NCBI RefSeq assembly: GCF_042660675.1
Contig: NZ_JBHSUL010000021.1
Span: 1 to 21,300, forward strand
Origin: Marinilactibacillus sp042660675
GTDB taxonomy: Bacteria; Bacillota; Bacilli; Lactobacillales; Carnobacteriaceae_A
DNA: 21,300 nucleotides
Reading direction: 5' to 3'
Part shown: in pieces, positions 15,409 through 21,300 of the stretch
Layout of the letters: every line of letters begins with the position of its first letter
How positions within the stretch are numbered: position 1 is the stretch's first letter
The notes under the pieces: model-generated
Told to the model about the DNA's origin: nothing
What the model saw: the letters and a program-made list of their open reading frames with translations, nothing else
The model's database searches: none
Position numbers and translations under genes: made by a program

Positions 15409-17037
15409 TTGAAATTATATACAAACGGCAAAATTTATCTTGAAAGAGAACAATTCGCGACAGCGATGCTAGTTGATGAGGATTACATAAAAGAAGTTGG
15501 GAATCACGAATTAGTAAAAACCTATCAACATCAGTCCGAAGTGATTGATTTAAAAGGCAAGACAGTTATTCCAGGTATGAACGATTCCCATCTGCACTTT
15601 TTGATGACGGCTGAATACCTTGATATGTTGAAAATCACGGATGTCACTTCTATGAAGGAATTGATTGAGCGTTCAAAAGAATATATAGAAGATAAAGGAC
15701 TAACAGAAAAAGACTTTTTATATACAGAAGGTTGGAATCAGAATTACTTTACAGATATACAAAAAATTCCGGACAGAACCGACTTAGATAAAATTTCTAC
15801 AACTATTCCAATTGCAATGGTTCGAGTAGACCGCCATATTATGAGTTTGAATTCCAAGGCCATTGAAAGATTGAAACTAACAAAAGACTCTGTTTCTCAA
15901 AACGGTGGAGAAGTCCAAAAAGATGCCGAAGGTGAACCGACAGGTGTTTTAACAGAAGGAGCGATGGATTTGGTGCGTCCCTTCTTGTCGGAAGCAAGTG
16001 TGGCGACCAAAAAGCAGCAGCTGAAAGAAGCAATGAAATTAGCAAACAGCTTGGGACTCACTTCTATGCACACCAACGATGCTAAAGATGAAACGATTGA
16101 AGGAACCCTCTCACTTTATCGGGAACTTGAAGAGGAACAAGCCTTAACCGTAAGATTCTATCAACAAATATGGTTCAACGATTCTACGTATATCCAACCC
16201 TTTTTTGATAGAGGTTATACCTTTGGACAAGGAAGTTTGTACAATAAAATCGGCCCTATCAAATTCTTTTCGGATGGAACACTAGGAGCTAGGACAGCTG
16301 CTATGCGAGAAGCCTACTCGGACGATCCAGAAAATCTAGGGATTGAAACGAAATCTCAAAAACAATTGAATGAAGAAGTGAAGATCGCTGTTGATCGTGG
16401 TTTCCAAGTTATTATTCATGGCATTGGGGATAAAGGTGTGGAAAGAATACTAGATGCCTACGACGAAGCATTAAAAGGAAAGCCCAATGATCTTAGATTG
16501 GGCGTCAATCATATGCAAATAACAGGTCGTGACCTTGTAGATCGTGTGATTGATAAAGGCTACCTGACCTATGTACAACCGATATTTTTAAATGACGATA
16601 TCCCGATTGTGCTTTCTCGTATCGGAAAAGACCGAGCAGAAACGTCTTATGCTTTTGGTACGTTAGCCAGAGCCGGTGTACACCAGTCCTTCAGCTCAGA
16701 CGCACCGATTGTGTCTTTTGATCCTTGGGAAAATATTTATTCAGCTGTTACCAGAAAAAGATTAGATGGTACGCCAGAAGAAGGATTTTTACCTGAGGAA
16801 GCCGTAGATATTTATACCGCTATTGATGCGTACACTTATGAGAGTGCTTATGCAAGTTTTGAAGAAGAGGTCAAAGGTAGAATCAAACCTGGACAGTTAG
16901 CTGACTTCATCGTGATTGATCAGGATATTTTCACTTGTGATCCTATGAAGATTAAAGATACACAAGTGCTTGCGACGATTGTTGGCGGCAAAGAAGTATA
17001 CAAGAAGGAGAACAGTAATGAAGAAAATAGAAGTTAA
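15409..17037 (+). CDS. YtcJ-like amidohydrolase (Amidohydro_3 family)
   Basis: A 542-residue metal-dependent hydrolase of the YtcJ family. The N-terminal composite domain leads to NDSHLHF with metal ligands H61 and H63; later ligands are visible as the lysine-aspartate region KFFSDGTLGART, IIHGIGDKG, VNHMQI and SSDAP. The C-terminal FEEEVKGRIKPGQLADF closes the domain. The start is TTG, selected because AGGAGG lies nine bases upstream and the frame has no better ATG near it. It is first in a plus-strand run; its last 20 bases overlap the YitT-family gene. Substrates in this family are mostly uncharacterised, commonly N-acyl or formamide bonds. Confidence 0.88.
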   Translation: MKLYTNGKIYLEREQFATAMLVDEDYIKEVGNHELVKTYQHQSEVIDLKGKTVIPGMNDSHLHFLMTAEYLDMLKITDVTSMKELIERSKEYIEDKGLTEKDFLYTEGWNQNYFTDIQKIPDRTDLDKISTTIPIAMVRVDRHIMSLNSKAIERLKLTKDSVSQNGGEVQKDAEGEPTGVLTEGAMDLVRPFLSEASVATKKQQLKEAMKLANSLGLTSMHTNDAKDETIEGTLSLYRELEEEQALTVRFYQQIWFNDSTYIQPFFDRGYTFGQGSLYNKIGPIKFFSDGTLGARTAAMREAYSDDPENLGIETKSQKQLNEEVKIAVDRGFQVIIHGIGDKGVERILDAYDEALKGKPNDLRLGVNHMQITGRDLVDRVIDKGYLTYVQPIFLNDDIPIVLSRIGKDRAETSYAFGTLARAGVHQSFSSDAPIVSFDPWENIYSAVTRKRLDGTPEEGFLPEEAVDIYTAIDAYTYESAYASFEEEVKGRIKPGQLADFIVIDQDIFTCDPMKIKDTQVLATIVGGKEVYKKENSNEENRS

Positions 17038-17923
17038 AGATACTTTGAAGAATTTGTTTCTGATCGTCATTGGATCATTTTTATACGCAATCAGTGTTAA
17101 TGCTTTCACAGTACCAAATGATTTAGCAGAAGGTGGTCTGACAGGATTTTCACTGATCTTATTTTACTTGTCGGATATCGAACCATCGTACACGATTTTT
17201 ATCTGTAATATCTTTATCATTGCGATTGGATATAAATTCTTGGACAAGAAAACCTTGAACTACACGATTGTAGCGAATGGGATCATTTCAGTTTTGCTAT
17301 TAGTTGTTTCAGGTCCAAAATGGGCTTTTATTCCAGAAACGACACTGCTAGCACCAATTGGTTCAGGTGTCTTTATGGGTGCTGGAATCGGATTGATCAT
17401 GCTGGGGCATGGGACGACTGCCGGAAGTGATATCCTTGCTAAAATTATGCAGAAATATATAGGTATCAATATTCCGACGTCACTCTTGCTGATTGATATT
17501 TTTATTGTTGTACCCAGTGTGTTCATTATCGGTGTTGAAAATGTCTTTCTTACCTTAATCAACTTATTTATTCAGACAAAAATGATCGATTTCGTATTAG
17601 AAGGATTGAATCCAAGAAAATCCTTTTTTATCATTTCAGAAAAATACGAAGAGATTGCACGCCAAATTGAATTGCAAATTGGTCGTGGGATTACAATACT
17701 TGACGGAAAAGGTCATTTCACTGGAAACAAAAAGCAAATTCTTTATATCATTATAAGTCGTAGAGAAGTGCTCACGATTAAAAGAATTGTAGAATCCATT
17801 GATCCTAACGCATTTGTCACTTTATCCCACGTTCAAGAAGTTACAGGAGAAGGGTTTACCTATTTATCCCAAGAAGAACAAGCAGAGAGAATCACAGAAG
17901 CAGAAGAACAAGGACTGCAATAG
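17018..17923 (+). CDS. YitT-family membrane protein (DUF161/DUF2179)
   Basis: A 301-residue protein with about five or six membrane helices in its first 190 residues (DUF161: GSFLYAISVNAFTVPNDLAEGG, GAGIGLIMLGHGTTAGSD) and a soluble C-terminal DUF2179 domain (GRGITILDGKGHFTG, 240s). It is like B. subtilis YitT/YpjC/YvjA, whose function is unknown. GGAG lies seven bases before the ATG at 17018, inside the 3' end of the amidohydrolase gene, so translation is likely coupled. An upstream frame to 16970 is ignored since it has no ribosome site. The stop is 36 bases before the ABC gene. Confidence 0.9.
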   Translation: MKKIEVKDTLKNLFLIVIGSFLYAISVNAFTVPNDLAEGGLTGFSLILFYLSDIEPSYTIFICNIFIIAIGYKFLDKKTLNYTIVANGIISVLLLVVSGPKWAFIPETTLLAPIGSGVFMGAGIGLIMLGHGTTAGSDILAKIMQKYIGINIPTSLLLIDIFIVVPSVFIIGVENVFLTLINLFIQTKMIDFVLEGLNPRKSFFIISEKYEEIARQIELQIGRGITILDGKGHFTGNKKQILYIIISRREVLTIKRIVESIDPNAFVTLSHVQEVTGEGFTYLSQEEQAERITEAEEQGLQ

Positions 17924-17959
17924 ACGAGACAAACCAATAGGTCTAGATTGGAGTAGATA

Positions 17960-18619
17960 ATGAAACCGTCAATTCTATCATTAAAGAAAGTTGGTTTTCA
18001 AACTAGTAGACAAACGATACTTGAAGAGATTACGTTTGAAGTTCAAGAGGGTGACGTCATTACACTGACAGGCCCTTCTGGTAGTGGGAAAAGTACTGTA
18101 TTGAAACTGATTGGAAGTCTCTTCACACCTACCCAAGGAACCATTACCTACAAAGGAGAGTATTTAGAGAAAATCAATCCTTTAAATTACCGAAAAGAAG
18201 TTTCCTATTTCTTTCAAAATGCGGCTTTATTCGATCGGACGGTTAAAGATAACCTAGAATTTCCTTTCACCATACGTGATCAGAAAATCGATAAAGAAAA
18301 AATCAAAGCCTATTTGGAAAAGGTTGAGCTTTCAGATGACTACTATGACAAACCAATCACTGAGTTATCAGGAGGAGAAAAACAGCGGATCGCATTAATT
18401 CGTAACTTGATGTTTGAACCACGTGTCTTACTGCTAGACGAAATCACCAGTTCACTGGATGCAAAAAATCGGTCTATTATCTTACGTATGCTAGATGATT
18501 TGAACAAGAAAAATCAAGTAACCATCCTTAAAGTAACCCATGATGAAACAGAAATTTCCAACTCTAGTAGAGTGATTAAAATCAGAAATGGAAGAATGGA
18601 GGATCCTAATGACGAATAG
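17960..18619 (+). CDS. fetA: ABC transporter ATPase, FetA/YbbL-like
   Basis: A 219-residue cytoplasmic ABC ATPase. Walker A is GPSGSGKST (38-46), the Q-loop glutamine is in YFFQNAALF, the signature is LSGGE (136-140), Walker B is LLLDE (157-161) and the switch histidine is H194. It overlaps the next gene, an UPF0014 permease, by 11 bases. Such a pair is like E. coli FetA-FetB (YbbL-YbbM), described as an iron exporter with a role in oxidative stress resistance. GGAG stands eight bases before the ATG. Pairing by overlap is the best evidence for function; iron as substrate is inferred. Confidence 0.88.
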   Translation: MKPSILSLKKVGFQTSRQTILEEITFEVQEGDVITLTGPSGSGKSTVLKLIGSLFTPTQGTITYKGEYLEKINPLNYRKEVSYFFQNAALFDRTVKDNLEFPFTIRDQKIDKEKIKAYLEKVELSDDYYDKPITELSGGEKQRIALIRNLMFEPRVLLLDEITSSLDAKNRSIILRMLDDLNKKNQVTILKVTHDETEISNSSRVIKIRNGRMEDPNDE

Positions 18620-19373
18620 TCTTGAAATTAGTAACACATCGCTCCTTTTTTCGACTGGACTTTTACTGATTGCGATTTTTGTTGATTACAAACAAAAACT
18701 GGGACTAGGAAATGAAATTTTCGTCGCAGGACTTAGAGCAGTCATACAGCTCTTCGTCATTGGTTATGTACTGAGTTACATATTTAACTTGGATAATATC
18801 TTAGTCACTTTTGCCATGGTGTTGTTTATCGTATTCAATGCGGCCTACAATGCGCATAAAAGAAGCGACGGAATTCCAAATTCTTTGATGATATCTTTAT
18901 TATCACTAGGAACGGGGACCACGCTGACGCTAGGATTACTGATTTTAACCGGAACCATTGAATGGGTGCCTTCACAGATCGTTCCCATCACTGGAATGAT
19001 TGCGAGCAATGCCATGGTTGCAGTAGGCTTGACTTACCGAGCGCTGAACGACAAATTCAAAGATCAACGACAACAAGTTTTAGAAAAACTAGCTTTAGGC
19101 GCAAATGAAAAACAAGCCTCTATGACCATTATCAGAGAAAGTGTTCGAACTGGAATGACACCTTCTATAGATAGTACAAAAACGGTTGGGCTAGTGAGTT
19201 TGCCGGGAATGATGTCTGGTTTGATTTTTGCAGGAATCGAACCAACAGAAGCGATTCGCTATCAAATTGTCGTCATGTTCATGCTAATAGCTGTAACCAG
19301 TATTTCAAGTGTAATCGCCAGTTTCCTAGCATACAAGCAATTTTACAATAGTCAAAAACAGTTGATTCAGTAA
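18609..19373 (+). CDS. fetB: UPF0014 permease, FetB/YbbM-like
   Basis: A 254-residue membrane permease with about seven helices. The hallmark block LVSLPGMMSGLIFAG followed by AIRYQIVVMFML matches UPF0014 (FetB/YbbM). GGAGG lies about seven bases before the ATG at 18609, inside the end of the ATPase gene, so translation is coupled. An earlier in-frame ATG at 18588 is closer to the ATPase interior and has no suitable ribosome site. It is the last gene of the plus-strand run; a hairpin 13 bases after the stop is not a clear terminator. Confidence 0.9.
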   Translation: MTNSLEISNTSLLFSTGLLLIAIFVDYKQKLGLGNEIFVAGLRAVIQLFVIGYVLSYIFNLDNILVTFAMVLFIVFNAAYNAHKRSDGIPNSLMISLLSLGTGTTLTLGLLILTGTIEWVPSQIVPITGMIASNAMVAVGLTYRALNDKFKDQRQQVLEKLALGANEKQASMTIIRESVRTGMTPSIDSTKTVGLVSLPGMMSGLIFAGIEPTEAIRYQIVVMFMLIAVTSISSVIASFLAYKQFYNSQKQLIQ

Positions 19374-19386
19374 GCCTAGAAGGTTT

Positions 19387-19406
19387 CAAGAGAGAGAAAT
19401 CTCTTG
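19387..19406 (+). other. Hairpin after the fetB-like gene
   Basis: CAAGAGA and TCTCTTG (seven pairs, six-base loop) follow the stop by 13 bases. There is no T run, so it may stabilise the mRNA end rather than terminate. Confidence 0.4.
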
Positions 19407-19635
19407 TAAAAGTGAATAGGGTATATTACAGTGCTTTAGCCAATAATTCCTGAAAAGCTTGGCTTTAAGAGAATATGGCAGTTAGTATGACAATAAGATT
19501 TCTAGAGAAAGAATAATCATGCATGAATGATCAGTTAGGTGTATGAAAAGATGCATAATACGAACGAAATTTCCCAATAATTACATTTGACACATACCTT
19601 ACCTCTTTGAAACACAACTGTAAAAAAGTAAGTGA
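19407..19635. other. Intergenic stretch with no recognised gene
   Basis: This A/T-rich part of the 448-base gap between the permease and the LysM gene holds no credible open frame. A TTGACA at 19587-19592 lacks a fitting -10. I see nothing else here. Confidence 0.5.
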
Positions 19636-19641
19636 TATAAT
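19636..19641 (+). promoter_or_regulatory. -10 element before the LysM-3D leader
   Basis: A perfect TATAAT with TGA just before it. The -35 position 17 bases upstream (CACAAC, 19613-19618) is poor, so the promoter may need an activator. It would start RNA near 19648, about 174 bases before the gene. Confidence 0.55.
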
Positions 19642-19647
19642 ACAAGC

Positions 19648-19821
19648 GTACTAAAAAGGCGTAACAACAGGCGTTAGACCCTTTTATTTTATTCTAATCG
19701 TGGTAAGATTACACTCGGTCGCAGATAGATTAAGTATTTAGTGAATCTATCCTTCAACAATTAAGCGGCAGAAGTTGAGTATCTACACAATAAGGATAAA
19801 ATGAAAAGGAGCACGACAATT
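19648..19821 (+). promoter_or_regulatory. Long structured 5' leader of the LysM-3D gene
   Basis: Four inverted repeats fit a folded leader: AAAAGG (19654-19659) with CCTTTT (19680-19685) enclosing TAAC/GTTA; TAATC (19695-19699) with GATTA (19707-19711); GATAGATT (19724-19731) perfectly with 19744-19751; and TCAAC (19754-19758) with GTTGA (19774-19778). Cell-wall genes of this type are often under c-di-AMP (ydaO) riboswitch control, but I do not see that consensus here, so the class is unassigned. The pairings are visible; the regulatory role is inference. Confidence 0.4.
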
Positions 19822-20688
19822 ATGTCAACAGTGCAAAAGTTTTTAATCAAAGCAGGAGCAACAATCGCGTTTGCTTCAATGTTTACTTTCGGAAATACGA
19901 GCGATGCTAGCGCTCAAGAAATGTCCGCAGATAACTGGGAACCAAGAACTGTTTCTGAAATTTCTTCAGAAATTGCAGCGCAAAAAGAAAATCAAGATGG
20001 AAACGACGCAATTGAATATACTTTCCAATGGGGAGATACATTGTGGGGTGTTTCAAAAGCAACAGATGTTTCTATCGATAAGTTAGCTAAAGTAAACGAT
20101 ATTGATAACCGCAGCATGATTCAAGTAGATACAAAAATTTACTTGAGTGGAGATTCTTCAATTATTTCAGTTGAAAACAACGATGAAGTTGTCAGCTATG
20201 ATGTATCTGAAGAAGAGGTTGTAGAAACAGAAACACCTCAAGAAGTGCAAGAATCTGTAAAAGAAGAAGTTGTTGAAGAAGAAGCCGTTACAGAAGAAAC
20301 ACCTGAAGCGACAGAAACAACAGAACCAGCTGAAACAACACCTGAAGCACCTTCTGAAGAAGTGTCAACGTCTTCTAGTGAAACACAAACTTCAGCTCAA
20401 AGTGGAAGAACCGTTTCTGTAGAAGCAACTGCGTATTCATTAAACCAGCCTGAACTAGGAAATATCACTTATTCAGGAATTGATCTTAGACAAAATCCAA
20501 ACGTTATCGCTGTAGATCCAAGCTTTATCCCGCTAGGATCTAGAATCAACGTACCTGGATATGGTGAATTTATCGCTGGAGATACTGGTGGAGCTATCAA
20601 AGGAAACCGTATCGATATCCACATGACAGATATCCAACAAGCTTTACAATTTGGACGTCGCTCAATCGAAGTTCAAATCATCGAATAA
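19822..20688 (+). CDS. Secreted LysM and 3D domain cell-wall protein
   Basis: A 288-residue secreted protein. A signal peptide (1-31, hydrophobic core, cut at ASA-QE) precedes a LysM domain (about 65-109, peptidoglycan binding), a low-complexity linker rich in Glu, Thr and Val (about 125-195), and a C-terminal 3D domain (about 199-287) with three conserved aspartates D232, D254 and D265, the lytic-transglycosylase-like MltA fold. This layout resembles B. subtilis YocH and resuscitation-type muralytic proteins. The ATG at 19822 has AAAGGAG 10 bases before it; an ATG at 19801 with a weaker AAGGA is a plausible alternative, adding seven residues. Leader and terminator show a single-gene transcript. 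Confidence 0.92.
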   Translation: MSTVQKFLIKAGATIAFASMFTFGNTSDASAQEMSADNWEPRTVSEISSEIAAQKENQDGNDAIEYTFQWGDTLWGVSKATDVSIDKLAKVNDIDNRSMIQVDTKIYLSGDSSIISVENNDEVVSYDVSEEEVVETETPQEVQESVKEEVVEEEAVTEETPEATETTEPAETTPEAPSEEVSTSSSETQTSAQSGRTVSVEATAYSLNQPELGNITYSGIDLRQNPNVIAVDPSFIPLGSRINVPGYGEFIAGDTGGAIKGNRIDIHMTDIQQALQFGRRSIEVQIIE

Positions 20689-20697
20689 TTTATTTTC

Positions 20698-20739
20698 AAA
20701 AATTCTGACCAGATTAGTTTCTGGTCAGAATTTTTTTTT
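20698..20739 (+). terminator. Terminator of the LysM-3D gene
   Basis: A perfect 15-base stem (20698-20712 with 20721-20735) around an eight-base loop ends in a run of nine T (20731-20739), nine bases after the stop. Confidence 0.95.
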
Positions 20740-20927
20740 AAAAGTAGTGTTTTGTCCACATACAATAAACCATTGAATGATCGATACTGAAAAAAGTATA
20801 CGATAAAATAAAAAAACGTTATGAGTTTAGAAGCATATGCTTTTGAATTTAATCTCATTCATGATAGGTTATTACTGAGAGATGAATTTCTTTCAAAAAA
20901 TGGATACAATAAAGGAGAGAGTAGAAA

Positions 20928-21149
20928 ATGAAGAAACTTGCAAAACTGACAGCACTGACAATGACAGCAGGAATGTTGTTAGCAGCATGTGGAGACACTA
21001 CCGACACCGATATGGATGATCCAGCAACAGATCCAGGTACTACAGATCCGGCAACAGACCCAGGTACAGGTACCGACATGGATGATGACGCAGACATGGA
21101 CGACGGTATGGACATGGATGACGGCACAGATACCGACAGCGACGAATAA
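20928..21149 (+). CDS. Small aspartate-rich lipoprotein
   Basis: A 73-residue predicted lipoprotein of unknown function. MKKLAKLTALTMTAGMLLAAC is a lipoprotein signal with lipobox LAAC and lipidated C21, so it should be anchored on the outer face of the membrane. The 53-residue mature part has 21 Asp and one Glu and no Lys or Arg, with repeating PATDPGT units and MDD/MDDD runs, so it is very acidic and surely disordered. AAAGGAG lies ten bases before the ATG. The Asp-rich repeats could bind Ca2+ or other cations, but no EF-hand-type loop is identified. It follows the LysM-3D gene after a strong terminator. Confidence 0.8.
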   Translation: MKKLAKLTALTMTAGMLLAACGDTTDTDMDDPATDPGTTDPATDPGTGTDMDDDADMDDGMDMDDGTDTDSDE

Positions 21150-21227
21150 TTCGCTTACAATTAACTTGTAAACAGATAAAAAGCTGAGAGACCTATATAT
21201 AGTGACCCCAAAAAGTTAGACTTTTTT

Positions 21228-21255
21228 CAGAGCAGATATTCTGCTCTGTTTTTTT
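21228..21255 (+). terminator. Hairpin with T run just inside the IS end
   Basis: CAGAGCAG (21228-21235) pairs perfectly with CTGCTCTG (21241-21248), loop ATATT, then seven T. Read on the plus strand it would stop transcription entering the IS from the lipoprotein gene. Confidence 0.75.
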
Positions 21256-21300
21256 ATGCTATTTTACACTCGTTTGTATGAGTTCGTCGATACTCGATTG
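21254..21300 (-). CDS. IS3-family transposase OrfB, C-terminal fragment
   Basis: On the minus strand the edge encodes IEYRRTHTNECKIA and a stop at 21254-21256. The I/V-E/Q-YR-TH ending is typical of the C-terminus of IS3-family OrfB (DDE) transposases, and the inverted repeat begins about 30 bases after the stop. Only about 14 codons are in the window; the rest lies to the right. Confidence 0.7.
   Translation of the reverse strand, partial: IEYRRTHTNECKIA

Larger units (their letters stand above)
21203..21300 (-). mobile_element. Right end of an IS3-family insertion sequence (partial)
   Basis: TGACCCCAAAAAGTTAGAC (21203-21221) resembles the terminal inverted repeat of IS3-family (IS150-like) elements, and the end of a transposase gene reads toward it on the minus strand. 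The element continues past the right edge of the window; the opposite end and target duplication cannot be seen. Confidence 0.75.

Noticed and set aside
15839..16045. Minus-strand open frame inside the amidohydrolase gene
   Set aside because: Shadow frame; the plus frame encodes a complete conserved enzyme.
19587..19592. TTGACA as the -35 for the LysM-3D gene
   Set aside because: No -10-like hexamer lies 16-18 bases downstream; TATAAT at 19636 is too far away.
19619..19634. Possible WalR box before the LysM-3D gene
   Set aside because: Only one half (TGTAAA) fits; the second hexamer five bases later does not match.
20855..21127. Minus-strand open frame of about 90 codons opposite the lipoprotein gene
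   Set aside because: It is the low-complexity shadow (Ser, Val, Pro, Met) of the Asp repeats; no signal or ribosome site favours it over the lipoprotein.

Overview
The window looks like chromosome from a low-GC Firmicute of the order Lactobacillales, perhaps Carnobacteriaceae. This is inferred from AT-rich DNA, strong AGGAGG-type ribosome sites, CIRCE control of groES-groEL, a CcpA-type cre site on a sugar PTS operon, a Rex redox repressor and a WxL-free, LysM/3D-type cell-wall protein. The genus is not established. Most genes belong to recognisable families, so this is largely an ordinary chromosomal region.

Left part (1-7130): a minus-strand Lrp/AsnC regulator and a minus-strand ABC-F ATPase, then rex (+), a convergent minus-strand pair ydiL-ydiK, and the divergent groES-groEL operon (+) behind a perfect CIRCE element. 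In Bacillus subtilis the order is ydiF, moaC, rex, tatAy-tatCy, ydiK, ydiL, groES-groEL. The same backbone is seen here without moaC and the tat genes, and with ydiK/ydiL pointing the other way from groES.

Middle part (7131-12145): a ketopantoate-reductase-family protein and a zinc-less medium-chain dehydrogenase (+), then a minus-strand PTS IIB-IIA pair of the lactose/cellobiose type without its membrane IIC. Divergent from it is a two-gene plus-strand operon, a ROK sugar kinase lacking the usual zinc site and an omega-amidase-like nitrilase. The shared 358-base intergenic region carries two cre-like sites. A kinase plus soluble PTS parts suggests beta-glucoside or chitobiose-type sugar use, with the IIC encoded elsewhere.

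Right part (12146-21300): a membrane-anchored CAP-domain protein (-), a MATE exporter (+), a lone GT32-like glycosyltransferase (+), then a tight plus-strand run: YtcJ-like amidohydrolase, YitT-family membrane protein, and an ABC ATPase with an UPF0014 permease (FetA/FetB type). After a 448-base gap that appears to encode a long structured leader comes a secreted LysM-3D cell-wall protein, then a tiny, extremely aspartate-rich lipoprotein. The right edge runs into the end of an IS3-family insertion sequence whose transposase reads in from the right.

The items most worth a second look are the folded leader before the LysM-3D gene, the acidic lipoprotein next to it, the orphan PTS pair, and the paired palindromes upstream of the Lrp gene. 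I found no CRISPR array, tRNA, rRNA, prophage or clear new defence system.
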